Assembly (NCBI GenBank): GCA_944373145.1
Contig: CALWAL010000006.1
Coordinates: 1-64,000 of the forward strand
DNA from: an uncultured Bacilli bacterium
GTDB taxonomy: Bacteria; Bacillota_I; Bacilli_A; RF39; UBA660
Length of the DNA stretch: 64,000 nt
Direction: 5' to 3'
Part shown: piece by piece, positions 8,663 to 17,876 of the stretch
Numbering within the stretch: the stretch's first letter is position 1
Layout: each line of letters opens with the position of its first letter
Position numbers and translations under genes: made by a program
Notes under the pieces: model-generated
Told to the model about the DNA's origin: nothing
Database searches by the model: none
The model's input: the letters and a program-made list of their open reading frames with translations, nothing else

Positions 8663-9334
8663 TTATATAAATAATAAAATGATACTATTAATCATCAAAG
8701 CGCTAATAAAACTATAAAAATAATGTTCACTTTTATTTATCATAAGATAAATAAACTTAACTGTAAATAAGCTAGATATAATAAATCCAATAAAGAAAGG
8801 TACTATTTTAGAAAATTCAAACAAATATAGATTACTAAACATTAATAAAATATCATCATACCATCCTAAATTCAAATAAATTGAAGTTCCACTTAAGCCC
8901 GGAATAATTGTCGATATTGCTTCAATAATGCCAGCTATAAAAAAATTCATAGGACATGTATAGAGTAAATTATTAATAGAAGTTAAAAATAAATAAATTA
9001 TTATTGTCATAATTACAATTGAACTAATTGATTTCGATTTTTTTAATAATTCTGGGAATCCTGTAATAATTAAAATAGTAAACAGTACTTTTAAAGGTAA
9101 TTGATAACTTTCAAAAATAAAAAATAAAAGTTTACTGCCAATAATAGTTGCACTAATGAATCCAACGCCTAATCTAAAAAGATACCAAGCATTATTTTTA
9201 AAATCATCAAAAAAAGTTGATATTGCTTCAATAACATAATAATAAACTTTAAAACGTATAGCTAACATAGAACCACTGACTCCTGGCAAAACTTTGCCAA
9301 TGCCTATTACAAATCCAATCAATATTAAGTTCAT
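8663..9334 (-). CDS. DUF368 polyprenyl-phosphate transporter
   Basis: About 223 aa, almost wholly hydrophobic, with the DUF368 hallmark repeats near the N terminus (GFVIGIGKVLPGVSGSMLAI) and again mid-protein (GIIEAISTIIPGLSGTSIYL). DUF368 proteins recycle undecaprenyl phosphate across the membrane for wall synthesis. ATG 9334 has GGTGAAG just upstream; the GTG four codons earlier overlaps that site. It lies near other envelope genes but not in an obvious operon. Confidence 0.85.
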   Translation of the reverse strand: MNLILIGFVIGIGKVLPGVSGSMLAIRFKVYYYVIEAISTFFDDFKNNAWYLFRLGVGFISATIIGSKLLFFIFESYQLPLKVLFTILIITGFPELLKKSKSISSIVIMTIIIYLFLTSINNLLYTCPMNFFIAGIIEAISTIIPGLSGTSIYLNLGWYDDILLMFSNLYLFEFSKIVPFFIGFIISSLFTVKFIYLMINKSEHYFYSFISALMINSIILLFI

Positions 9335-9384
9335 GTGCTTCACCAATAAAATATATGCAGAAAGTTGTAAAATATAACTAAAAC

Positions 9385-9909
9385 TTATTTGACAACATTT
9401 TTAAAATAACCATTTTGTACATATTTAGTTTCATTAACAACTATAAAGGCTTTCTGGCTATTTTCTTTAACTAAATGTTTAATCTCTTCCAATCTATCAC
9501 TATCAATTTCCACTAATAGTAGCAATTTATCACTTTCTTTATATCCTTTAGCATCTACAACCGATACAGCAAATTCATTATCGCGCAATACATTAATTAA
9601 ATTAATTGAATTACTGTCAACAATAATTTGAATATTAAGTTTAGCCTTAATAAAACGTGACGAAATTATACCACCAATTGCTGTACCAAAAGCAAAGCCT
9701 AAAGCATAGCTTATTACAATCCAAAAACTATTAATTCCGCTATTTAAAGCATCCTTAACAACTAAAAACCATATCATTGCTTCTAAGAAACCAACGCAAG
9801 CAGCAAAAATGTTTTTTCCTTTAACGACTATAATTGTTCGTACTGTTCCTAATGATACATCAATAATTCGCGCAAAAAAAATTTTTAAACACATTAAAAA
9901 CAATTCCAT
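9385..9909 (-). CDS. UPF0316/DUF2179 membrane protein
   Basis: A 174-aa protein with three N-terminal membrane helices (DUF5698 region, including ARIIDVSLGTVRTIIVVKG) and a C-terminal cytosolic DUF2179 domain (about 110-160; VSVVDAKGYKESDKLLLLVEI). The layout matches UPF0316 proteins such as YebE. DUF2179 modules are thought to sense ligands. AGGGTTAAT precedes the ATG. Role unknown. Confidence 0.85.
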   Translation of the reverse strand: MELFLMCLKIFFARIIDVSLGTVRTIIVVKGKNIFAACVGFLEAMIWFLVVKDALNSGINSFWIVISYALGFAFGTAIGGIISSRFIKAKLNIQIIVDSNSINLINVLRDNEFAVSVVDAKGYKESDKLLLLVEIDSDRLEEIKHLVKENSQKAFIVVNETKYVQNGYFKNVVK

Positions 9910-9943
9910 ATTAACCCTACTCTCTATTTTTAGTATACCAAAA

Positions 9944-9967
9944 AAAATCTATATTACTATAGATTTT
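9944..9967 (-). terminator. Terminator downstream of the 9972-10475 gene
   Basis: AAAATCTATA (9944-9953) and TATAGATTTT (9958-9967) form a perfect 10-bp stem with a T run on the minus strand. Confidence 0.8.
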
Positions 9968-9971
9968 TTAA

Positions 9972-10475
9972 TTACATTGATGAAAGAATATATTCTTTAA
10001 TTTCTTCATATCCAACATAATAAGCTTCTAACTTATTATCTTTAATAACAAATAAAGTAGTATCATTAATCTTTATATCTTTAACAGGCCCATCTACATT
10101 AACTTCCTTACCAAGATGTTTTTTGTTAAAGACATCAGTCATATCAATAGTATAAAAGTTTTTTATAGCAGATGTATACACATTATATTTATCTTTATTT
10201 ATATCATCTTCTATCATCGCAAAAACATGATATTCATCTTCTTCTTGCTTATATAAATCATTAAAGGATATTTCATTACTATTATCTTCTGGTGTATTAT
10301 CTAAAACAGTAGTGGCACGATTGTCTAATAAGTAATAAGTTAAAAAGTAAAATGCTCCAAATACAATAATAATTGATATAACAGTAATAATAACTCCCTT
10401 AAACGTAATAGCTCCACTTGTTACTACTTCTTTTTCTTTTTTTTGCCTGTTGCCATTAAGTCTTGCTTTCTTCAT
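9972..10475 (-). CDS. Single-pass membrane protein with thioredoxin-like outer part
   Basis: A 167-aa protein: a basic cytoplasmic N terminus (KKARLNGNRQKKEKE), one helix (about 24-50), then an outer domain (YHVFAMIEDD, YTIDMTDVFNKK, DTTLFVIKDNKLEAYYVGYEEIKEYI) resembling a thioredoxin fold but lacking a CxxC. It is the same plan as the gene at 4563. Function unknown. Confidence 0.65.
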   Translation of the reverse strand: MKKARLNGNRQKKEKEVVTSGAITFKGVIITVISIIIVFGAFYFLTYYLLDNRATTVLDNTPEDNSNEISFNDLYKQEEDEYHVFAMIEDDINKDKYNVYTSAIKNFYTIDMTDVFNKKHLGKEVNVDGPVKDIKINDTTLFVIKDNKLEAYYVGYEEIKEYILSSM

Positions 10476-10522
10476 TTAAATCACCAATGTTATTATACAC
10501 AATAATTATTGAAGATTCAATA

Positions 10523-11515
10523 TTATTTTGCTACAGCCGCTACAGATATTGATTGAGCAACTGATATCATCTCTAATGGATCCATCGAATCAGACACTAA
10601 ATAATATTCCACTCCATTACTAATCCATGATACTGAATAATCCGTTACCGCACCAACAGTATCACTAATTAAATATGGATCTCCATAAATAATATCAGTT
10701 TCTAACGTTTCATCAATTGCAACCGTTTCTTCAACTAACATAAACGGTGTCTCACCATCAAAAGTTAAAATAACACGTTCTCCCTCATCTAATTGAACCT
10801 TATCTTCACTAGTTAAATAAGTATTAACCGGAACATACATCGGATAAATAATCGAATCAATTTCTTCCATAACTGTTTGTTCTTCTTGTGTTGTAGATGT
10901 CATATTATTATCAATTTTAAAATAATTATCATCAAAAGATTTATTGTTTTCTATTTTACTAAAATTCATTTTCATTTGGACATTATCATCTTTATTAACT
11001 ACTTCAACACTAGTAATCTCTAAATCTTTATTGACATATACCTTTTGCTTTATCAATTCATTGTTATTTGAATAGTTAACCAAACTACTAAAAATGTAAC
11101 CTTCATCTATTTTTTCTAATACACGTTTATCATCTTTTTCTAAATCAGTCATAATCATATCAAGCATATATATCTGTGAGTTATTATATGGCCAATCACT
11201 TTGAAATTTAAAGCTTTTATTAAGTGAAGGGGTTAAAACATAGACTCCTTCTTCATTTTTTAAAATAATTTGTTGATGATTATTTATTTTATTTGTCAAG
11301 CTAACACGATAACACCCACACTCACCGTCTTGGTAGGCTACATCAACATCATAATTATATGAGTCCTCACCTCGATAAATCAATAACTCGCCTGTTAAAT
11401 GGTAAGATTTTAAATCTTTGATATTTTTAGAAAATTCTTTGTACGCATCTTTTTCATTATACTTACCACACCCTACAAATAAGATACATAATAAAACAAA
11501 TATAATTTTTTTCAT
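10523..11515 (-). CDS. Lipoprotein with LolA-like fold (GerS-like)
   Basis: A 330-aa lipoprotein: the signal peptide ends in the lipobox LFVGC (Cys16). The body (SYHLTGELLIYRGEDSYNYDVDVAYQ, LTNKINNHQQIILKNEEGVYVLTPSLNKSFKF) resembles the LolA-like domain of YdjM/GerS-type proteins, and the C terminus resembles a DUF4367 segment. In clostridia GerS controls cortex modification during sporulation; that role here is a guess. It sits behind the cdaA-cdaR operon but is separated from it by a terminator. Confidence 0.7.
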   Translation of the reverse strand: MKKIIFVLLCILFVGCGKYNEKDAYKEFSKNIKDLKSYHLTGELLIYRGEDSYNYDVDVAYQDGECGCYRVSLTNKINNHQQIILKNEEGVYVLTPSLNKSFKFQSDWPYNNSQIYMLDMIMTDLEKDDKRVLEKIDEGYIFSSLVNYSNNNELIKQKVYVNKDLEITSVEVVNKDDNVQMKMNFSKIENNKSFDDNYFKIDNNMTSTTQEEQTVMEEIDSIIYPMYVPVNTYLTSEDKVQLDEGERVILTFDGETPFMLVEETVAIDETLETDIIYGDPYLISDTVGAVTDYSVSWISNGVEYYLVSDSMDPLEMISVAQSISVAAVAK

Positions 11516-11574
11516 ATCTACCTCTTTTCATTTAATCATATGAATTATTTCTTTAAATATGAAATTTTAATTTA

Positions 11575-11604
11575 TAAAAAAAGAATTAAGTTTCCTTAAT
11601 TCTT
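11575..11604 (-). terminator. Terminator of cdaA-cdaR
   Basis: AAGAATTAAG (11581-11590) and CTTAATTCTT (11595-11604) form a 10-bp stem. The minus-strand loop is GAAA and T residues follow. The stem's 5' arm overlaps the cdaR stop codon. Confidence 0.85.
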
Positions 11605-12972
11605 CTTAATTAATTCTAATTCGACTGTAGTCTTACGCGGAGCATAAGTAACTAATCGAGCATTAGCCGTTAATGGTTTAATTTGAATTTGTAAATTACA
11701 AACTCCAGCTCCATTACAAGTACTTAAATCAACATAAGCTTGAATCTCACTAGTATTTAAATTATTAACAATATTTTCAGCTCCGGTTGCCAAAACAATA
11801 ACTTCTGCATTATCACGTCCCTCTGCAGCTTTCAATTCAAATCCAGATGGAATATTTAACGCATCTATTTTTAAAGTTAAAGCTACTGGTTCGGCACTAT
11901 TAGTAATAGTCACACTAACATCAACTTTATTATTAGACATTTTCTTTATTCCTGACGGCGATGGTATTTCTACTGTTGCTGAATAATTATCAGTTAACTT
12001 ACTTACATCAACCTCGATATCAATACCTTTTTCTTCTAACTCATCTAAAACATCATTTGGACCGTATACAGTTACCGTATTTTGACTAAAGCTATAAGAG
12101 CTAATTGCTTTACCAAATGGAACATCATTTTTAGGAACAAAGTTTAATTTAACTTCGCGCGAAGATGACGTAATTTCTACATTAGCAATTACTTTCGCTT
12201 CAGTGTTTATTTCAATATCGACCACATTACCATCTTTATCATAGGCAACTAAAGATATATCTTCTAATTGTTGAGTTCCTGGTTCTACTGATGTCAATTT
12301 ATCAACATCAATAATTGCATCAACAGAAGCAACTCTATCCAATTGAAAATCAGCGCCTCTAATTGTTACTGAATCAATATTTAATTCAACATTACTAATT
12401 TCAACTTCATTTTGTAAATGGTTGGCATTAACAATTTTGTAATCTAAAGTTTGATTACGTGCCTCTTTTAAATAAACAACAATTGTAACTTCTGATGGGT
12501 TTACACTATAATCTATTGATGGTAAGCCATTTTCATATTCAATATCAACTTGATATGTCCCTGGCTCTTTAATATCATTCAAATCAATTTTAACATTATG
12601 TTCTGCTGATTGTTTAGCAATATATAAATCTGATTTATTGCCAATCAAAGTAATATCAACAGTTTCTGGTACACCTGTAATAACAAAACGTTCTTCATCA
12701 TATTCTACTACTACTTCCTGATCTTTAAATACCTCTGCACTGCTTGTTGTTAAAATCAATATTTTTTGATCAACAGCTACAAAAATAATAAAGGCAATAA
12801 CACCTGATAAAAATAATAAAGTTGTCTGTTTTGATAAAATATTTTCTAACTTATGACTAGATTTATCAAATCTATTAGAAATCTTATAAACAATTTTTGT
12901 CATAGGCATAACAATATGTTTATCTAAAAACTTACCAAATTTTTTTAGGAGGTTACTTATTTTCTTCAACAT
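11596..12972 (-). CDS. cdaR: CdaR, YbbR-domain regulator of diadenylate cyclase
   Basis: About 458 aa: an N-terminal helix (residues about 50-70 of the full open frame) anchors four YbbR-like repeats outside the cell, each with the TVxVYLKE/VDLSKL-type beta pattern. It is the standard partner of CdaA. The open frame begins at 13002, but the ATG at 12972 has GAGGA 8 nt upstream. It overlaps cdaA by 20 nt, so the pair is translated together. Confidence 0.92.
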   Translation of the reverse strand: MLKKISNLLKKFGKFLDKHIVMPMTKIVYKISNRFDKSSHKLENILSKQTTLLFLSGVIAFIIFVAVDQKILILTTSSAEVFKDQEVVVEYDEERFVITGVPETVDITLIGNKSDLYIAKQSAEHNVKIDLNDIKEPGTYQVDIEYENGLPSIDYSVNPSEVTIVVYLKEARNQTLDYKIVNANHLQNEVEISNVELNIDSVTIRGADFQLDRVASVDAIIDVDKLTSVEPGTQQLEDISLVAYDKDGNVVDIEINTEAKVIANVEITSSSREVKLNFVPKNDVPFGKAISSYSFSQNTVTVYGPNDVLDELEEKGIDIEVDVSKLTDNYSATVEIPSPSGIKKMSNNKVDVSVTITNSAEPVALTLKIDALNIPSGFELKAAEGRDNAEVIVLATGAENIVNNLNTSEIQAYVDLSTCNGAGVCNLQIQIKPLTANARLVTYAPRKTTVELELIKKN

Positions 12973-13777
12973 TTTCTTCATCCTCCTCCTCATCTTCATC
13001 AAAATTAGATTGTTTTGGCCTTAATCCCTCTAATAGCAACAGCTTAACTTCATCAGATGATAAATTATAATGTAATTCTCCATCCATAGCAACTGATAAA
13101 CGGCCTGTTTCTTCGGATACAATTAAAGAAATACAATCAGTTAATTCAGAAATACCCAAAGCTGCTCTATGACGAGTTCCTAGCCTTTTACTGATTTTTA
13201 AATTGTCACTAGTTGGGAAAACTGCGCGAGCGCTTGTAATTTTATCTCCTTGTATGATAACACCACCATCATGAAGTGGATTGTTTGGAAAGAAAATAGT
13301 TACTAATAATTCACTTGAAATATCTGCATATATTTTTTTAGATTTTTCAATATAATCATTCAAACTATTATCTCTTTCAATAACAATTAAAGCTCCTGTA
13401 CGCGTTTTTTTCATCGCATCCATCGCAGTAACAATTTCATAAACAACTTTTTCTCTTTCGTCAACTGTTAAAACTTTATGTCGTCCCAACAACTGACTAC
13501 GGCCAAGTTGTTCCAAAACATTACGAATTTCTGGTTGAAAAATAACAATAATAGCTAAAATTCCCCATTCAATAACATAATCTAACAAGTATCCTATAGT
13601 TACTAAACTAAATAAATCACTAACTAATTTCAACACTAAAATAAAGACAATGCCCTTAAATAAAAGAACCATCTTTACATTTTTTCTTAAACTCTTTAAA
13701 ACATAGTATAAAACGAGCCAAACTAAAAGAATATCAATAAACTTCTTAAATAATTCGACTACAGCCGTTAAAGTCAT
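12953..13777 (-). CDS. cdaA: Diadenylate cyclase CdaA
   Basis: A 274-aa enzyme making c-di-AMP from two ATP, which governs potassium and wall homeostasis. It has three N-terminal membrane helices (residues 7-80), then the DAC domain with LHDGGVII (D170-G171, usually DGA) and GTRHRAALG (R202-H203-R204). The Asp-Gly that matters is kept; the third residue is Gly rather than Ala. GGAGG precedes the ATG. glmM, the usual third gene, does not follow cdaR in this window. Confidence 0.95.
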   Translation of the reverse strand: MTLTAVVELFKKFIDILLVWLVLYYVLKSLRKNVKMVLLFKGIVFILVLKLVSDLFSLVTIGYLLDYVIEWGILAIIVIFQPEIRNVLEQLGRSQLLGRHKVLTVDEREKVVYEIVTAMDAMKKTRTGALIVIERDNSLNDYIEKSKKIYADISSELLVTIFFPNNPLHDGGVIIQGDKITSARAVFPTSDNLKISKRLGTRHRAALGISELTDCISLIVSEETGRLSVAMDGELHYNLSSDEVKLLLLEGLRPKQSNFDEDEEEDEENVEENK

Positions 13778-13863
13778 ACTATCCCTCCATAACTAACTTA
13801 AGCATAATTAATTATAACATAAGATTATAATTTTTCCAATTATTAGAACACAATTTATCCAAA

Positions 13864-13888
13864 TAAAAAAGAGGTTATTATAATAACC
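13864..13888 (-). terminator. Terminator of the C11 peptidase gene
   Basis: GGTTAT (13873-13878) and ATAACC (13883-13888) form the stem. The minus strand continues with TC then a T run. Confidence 0.75.
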
Positions 13889-13894
13889 CCCTTA

Positions 13895-15970
13895 TTATTT
13901 AATGCTTAATAATTTAGAATAATACTCATTACCGTAGATATCTACCACCATAAAAACACAATAATAATTACCATCATCTAAGCTAGCTAGTTTATAATCA
14001 TATTCAGAATCAGTACGGAACTCTAAACCATATTGTGTCGGGCTACTACCCCAATCCGTTTTATAATTTCCTTTTTCATCAAGAATATCATATCGGAAAT
14101 TCATAAATTGAATTGTCGTATAATCCTCTAAATCAGCCACAGTACCATTTGTCACTTCATCTCCACTCAAAACAATATTTGATACTTTAACACTATCAGT
14201 TATATCAAAATAAACTGTAGCTGGGTCCAAATGCCAATCCTCCATATCATTTTCTAAATAAGCCAATAAGACACTACTACTATAATAAAGTTTTTTACCA
14301 TCTACAGTTCGTTCAATCAACTGAACATAATCCTCATCTTCAGCATCATAAACTTTAATCAGATTATTAGAAATTGAAGCTCTTAAAATACCATCTTTTC
14401 CTAGTACTGTATTATCAGAAGAAATAATTGGTGTATAATATCCATCTTCTTCCTCATGAAAAATAATATATTGTGATTTTGCATAATCTTTAACTTGTTC
14501 ATCACTTAATTTTAATTCAAGATTAATACCATCAACTTTTGACTCATTTTTATCTAATTTATTAAGAGTAAATGAAGATGAATTGTTAGAAAGATTTAAA
14601 AGAGAAAATTGACTAATAAAAGTATCATATGCGTTGTTGAAATCTAAACTACCATATAAATTTAAAAAATAATTTTGGTAAGTGCTATCAGCATTATATG
14701 GAAAATATATAGATAATCCGTGGGTATTGCCAATTGTTGACCAATTATAAACAACCATATCATCAATTGCTTGCAACAACTCATTAGAATTAACATTAGA
14801 ATAAGGACTTAAACCCTCAATTAACTCATATAAATCAACCATATCATAAGTTTTTTCATCAAAATAAGTATATCCAAATTGTAATAACTGACTACGGACA
14901 CGTACAATCGAAGCATAATTAGAGTCAATATCAATTCCTTTGATAAACTCGTCTAGCAAGCTTATTAAATATTCTGTTTTACTTAAATCAATAACAGCAT
15001 ACATTTGACCAACTTGTAAGCCAGGATTTAATTGTGGCATACGTTCTTCATAACCATCAATAAACATTTGACCAATATCAATAGCATCATCTGTAGCTTC
15101 AATATCATTAATAAAATCTAAAACTGGTGCTCCCGCTTTACCTAAAGTAACTTCAGTTGAAGCAACTAAATAATCAGCATAGTCATCAAAAACATCCGCT
15201 ACTTCAATAGTTCCATTTAAACATGTTCTAAATAAAACTAATTCTAACTTGTTATCTTCATTAAACGGACTATTAGCTAAAGCCATTTTAAAATCAGCAA
15301 GAGACAAATGATCATCAGTGAAATCATCATAAACTGCACCATCTATAGCTCCGCCATGATCATAAATAATCAAATCATAATTTTCAGTGATATAATTATC
15401 ATAGCCAAAATTTAAAAAAGTTGTAAAAGTTTCGGGACTTCCCATATTTTCTTTAGGATATGTCTTTATCTTAATAAAACCATCCTTAGTCAGCTCATAA
15501 ATAGCGTTTTCATCATTTGAAATAAAATTGTGCCACTTAGTTGTACCTCCCGTATAAAGTAAAACATTAACATTATCTAGATCTACTTCATTAGGATTAA
15601 TAGCTGCTAAATCATTTGAAGGTATCATGGCTTCACTTTCTAAATCGCTACCAACCATGTAAATCATAATAGTGCGCGTATTTTCTTGAAAATCACGTGG
15701 TTGAGATTTTATTTTTTCTTCTTTTAAAAGAAAAAAGGCCCCAACTGTTAGAAAAGAAAAAATTAAAATAGCTAATGTAATAAATAAAATTTTGCTTTTT
15801 TTCTTTGGCAATTGATTATTTAAAGGTTGAACTTGTTGTGTAACAATAATATTATTAGGGATTAAATTATTTGAAAATATTGGTTGTTGATTAAACATCA
15901 AATTGTTTCCACAAACTGGACAAAATTTAATATTACCATCGTGTCTATGTCCACATTTACCACAAAACAT
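13895..15970 (-). CDS. Clostripain-family (C11) cysteine peptidase with zinc ribbon and membrane anchor
   Basis: A 691-aa protein: an N-terminal zinc ribbon (C3, C6, C17, C20), a low-complexity linker, one membrane helix (about 60-82), then a C11 domain. The catalytic dyad is visible as H205 in YDHGG and C250 in FRTCLNG. The domain should face outward, the ribbon inward. C11 peptidases cut after Arg or Lys. A C-terminal beta-rich region of about 200 residues follows. It lies just upstream of cdaA but is separated from it by a terminator. Confidence 0.85.
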   Translation of the reverse strand: MFCGKCGHRHDGNIKFCPVCGNNLMFNQQPIFSNNLIPNNIIVTQQVQPLNNQLPKKKSKILFITLAILIFSFLTVGAFFLLKEEKIKSQPRDFQENTRTIMIYMVGSDLESEAMIPSNDLAAINPNEVDLDNVNVLLYTGGTTKWHNFISNDENAIYELTKDGFIKIKTYPKENMGSPETFTTFLNFGYDNYITENYDLIIYDHGGAIDGAVYDDFTDDHLSLADFKMALANSPFNEDNKLELVLFRTCLNGTIEVADVFDDYADYLVASTEVTLGKAGAPVLDFINDIEATDDAIDIGQMFIDGYEERMPQLNPGLQVGQMYAVIDLSKTEYLISLLDEFIKGIDIDSNYASIVRVRSQLLQFGYTYFDEKTYDMVDLYELIEGLSPYSNVNSNELLQAIDDMVVYNWSTIGNTHGLSIYFPYNADSTYQNYFLNLYGSLDFNNAYDTFISQFSLLNLSNNSSSFTLNKLDKNESKVDGINLELKLSDEQVKDYAKSQYIIFHEEEDGYYTPIISSDNTVLGKDGILRASISNNLIKVYDAEDEDYVQLIERTVDGKKLYYSSSVLLAYLENDMEDWHLDPATVYFDITDSVKVSNIVLSGDEVTNGTVADLEDYTTIQFMNFRYDILDEKGNYKTDWGSSPTQYGLEFRTDSEYDYKLASLDDGNYYCVFMVVDIYGNEYYSKLLSIK

Positions 15971-15984
15971 AAATCAAACTCCTT

Positions 15985-17208
15985 TTATTCTAATATAAAA
16001 TTTCCATTTTTAAAAATAGTAATTTCTTCACCTTTAAAAGTGGTTCCAACAATTTTTAAATCACTGGTTCCTATCATAAAATCAGTATGTATTAAAGATT
16101 TATTCAATCCTTGCTTTCTTAGTTCCTCCGACGTCATATCTTCTCCTCCTTTTAAACAAGTTGGAAAACTATCACCGAGTGCTAAATGGCAAGATGCATT
16201 TTCATCATATAAAGTTTCATAAAAAATAAGGTTAGTATTTGAAATAGGTGAATTATAATCAACTAAAGCTACTTCACCTAAATAAGCAGAGCCGTCGTCA
16301 GTTTCTATCATCTTTTTTAAAATTTCTTCACCAGACTGCGCTTTAACTTTAATAACTTTACCATTTTTAAATTCAAAAGAAAAATTTTCAATCAACGAAC
16401 CGCCATAAACAAGAGGACGTGCACTATAAACAATACCATTAATACCATCATATTTAGGTGAGGTAAAAACTTCTTCACTTGGCATATTAACAATTAATGG
16501 TATGCCATCTTGATTTTCTTTACCAGCTCCACTCCAAATATGATTTTTTGGTAACTCAATTGTTAAATCAGTTCCTAAAGAATTTGTATAGTGCAAATAC
16601 TTAAACTGTAACTTATTTAAAATATCGCATTTCATTTGTGTCCTTTTAATCTTTTCATCCCAAGCTTTAATTGGATCATCTTCATATATCAAGCAACATT
16701 TAAAAATTGCATCCCAAGCATCTTTTAAAGGATCTTGACTGTTTGGAAAAATCTTTTTAGCGTACCCAGGAGTTGGAATTAGTGCAATGCACCATGGAAT
16801 CTCATCTGTTCGCTGGCGTTTTTTAAAAAATGGTCGTGAATTGCGATATTGTCGGCTTGTTAACGTTATTTTTGCTTCAGGAATATCTTTCATTAAATCA
16901 ACATCATCAGAATAAAGCATTAAAAAGGCCGCATCTTTTTTTGCATACTCATCATAAATCTTTTTATTCCAAAAAGGACTATTTATTAAATCTTCATCAT
17001 TAAAATGAAGCAACTGCTCATGTTTTAAGTCTTCATCTGTCCAATCAAAATAAACATCCGTAATTCCCATCTCATAAGCGGTATGGGCTAAAACTATAGC
17101 AAAATCAATTGCCCTAACTGGCACAGTTACTAATAAAGGGCGAACTTTATCTAGGCACAAACATCTTTTTAACAGTAATTCAGCATACTTCTCAAAATAT
17201 TCTTTCAT
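15985..17208 (-). CDS. M29 family aminopeptidase
   Basis: A 407-aa cytosolic metallo-aminopeptidase of the AmpS/PepS type. The metal-ligand motifs are in the expected order: MPSEEVFTSP, GEVALVD, ASCHLALGDSF, IHTDFMIGTSDL. The length is normal for the family. A 14-nt gap separates it from the C11 peptidase gene; the ribosome site is weak (AGGTGATAAAAT). Confidence 0.92.
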   Translation of the reverse strand: MKEYFEKYAELLLKRCLCLDKVRPLLVTVPVRAIDFAIVLAHTAYEMGITDVYFDWTDEDLKHEQLLHFNDEDLINSPFWNKKIYDEYAKKDAAFLMLYSDDVDLMKDIPEAKITLTSRQYRNSRPFFKKRQRTDEIPWCIALIPTPGYAKKIFPNSQDPLKDAWDAIFKCCLIYEDDPIKAWDEKIKRTQMKCDILNKLQFKYLHYTNSLGTDLTIELPKNHIWSGAGKENQDGIPLIVNMPSEEVFTSPKYDGINGIVYSARPLVYGGSLIENFSFEFKNGKVIKVKAQSGEEILKKMIETDDGSAYLGEVALVDYNSPISNTNLIFYETLYDENASCHLALGDSFPTCLKGGEDMTSEELRKQGLNKSLIHTDFMIGTSDLKIVGTTFKGEEITIFKNGNFILE

Positions 17209-17280
17209 ATTTTATCACCTATGATAATTATATCATAAAATAAGCATATTTTTAGACCAAATTTCACACCAAAAAAAGTG

Positions 17281-17865
17281 CTATTTTTCGCACCTCTTTT
17301 TTAAATATTTTTCATAATTACCATGTTTATGCATTATTTGATATCCATGTGTTAACCGAAATTTTTTTCTTTCTTCCTTGTTCATAACTAAAACTTCCTC
17401 AGCAATGTCCATATGTAATATTCCGTTTAGATGATCATATTCATGTGCTAAAACAGTAGCTTCAAAGCCCTTAAATATAGTCTTTCTTTTACATCCAAAC
17501 AAATCATAATATTCAACTTTTATTTTATATGGGCGCCCTACTAAACCTGTATTATCTAAACAGCTAGCACAGGCTTCCCAATATTTAGTATAACCAATAC
17601 GCGTTTTAATAATTGGGTTAATCAAAACACGTGCTTCATTCCAATTAAAATCATTTACTTTATCTAATTTAGTATTACGCAAATAAATAATTCTTTTGGG
17701 TATGCCTAATTGAATTGCTGCCATTGCAAACACTTCATGCGTAGAACAGTAATCTCCTAAAACTTTGATATCATCCAAATACGTTTCATCTGTAAAATCA
17801 ACTTCTGCAGACCGTTGTCTTAAATATAATTCGTTATCATCAATTGTAATGGCTTGAAATTGCAT
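17281..17865 (-). CDS. Peptide deformylase-like metalloenzyme
   Basis: A 194-aa protein with the three deformylase motifs in altered form: motif 1 reads FAMAAIQLG (normally GxGLAAxQ), motif 2 EACASCLD (normally EGCLS), motif 3 HEYDHLNG (normal HExxDH). The metal-binding Cys and both His are present, so it is likely active, but motif 1 divergence suggests a paralogue rather than the main housekeeping enzyme. It precedes no fmt gene here. It shares a 12-nt gap with the pdaC-like gene upstream. Confidence 0.8.
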   Translation of the reverse strand: MQFQAITIDDNELYLRQRSAEVDFTDETYLDDIKVLGDYCSTHEVFAMAAIQLGIPKRIIYLRNTKLDKVNDFNWNEARVLINPIIKTRIGYTKYWEACASCLDNTGLVGRPYKIKVEYYDLFGCKRKTIFKGFEATVLAHEYDHLNGILHMDIAEEVLVMNKEERKKFRLTHGYQIMHKHGNYEKYLKKRCEK

Positions 17866-17876
17866 AATCTCACCTG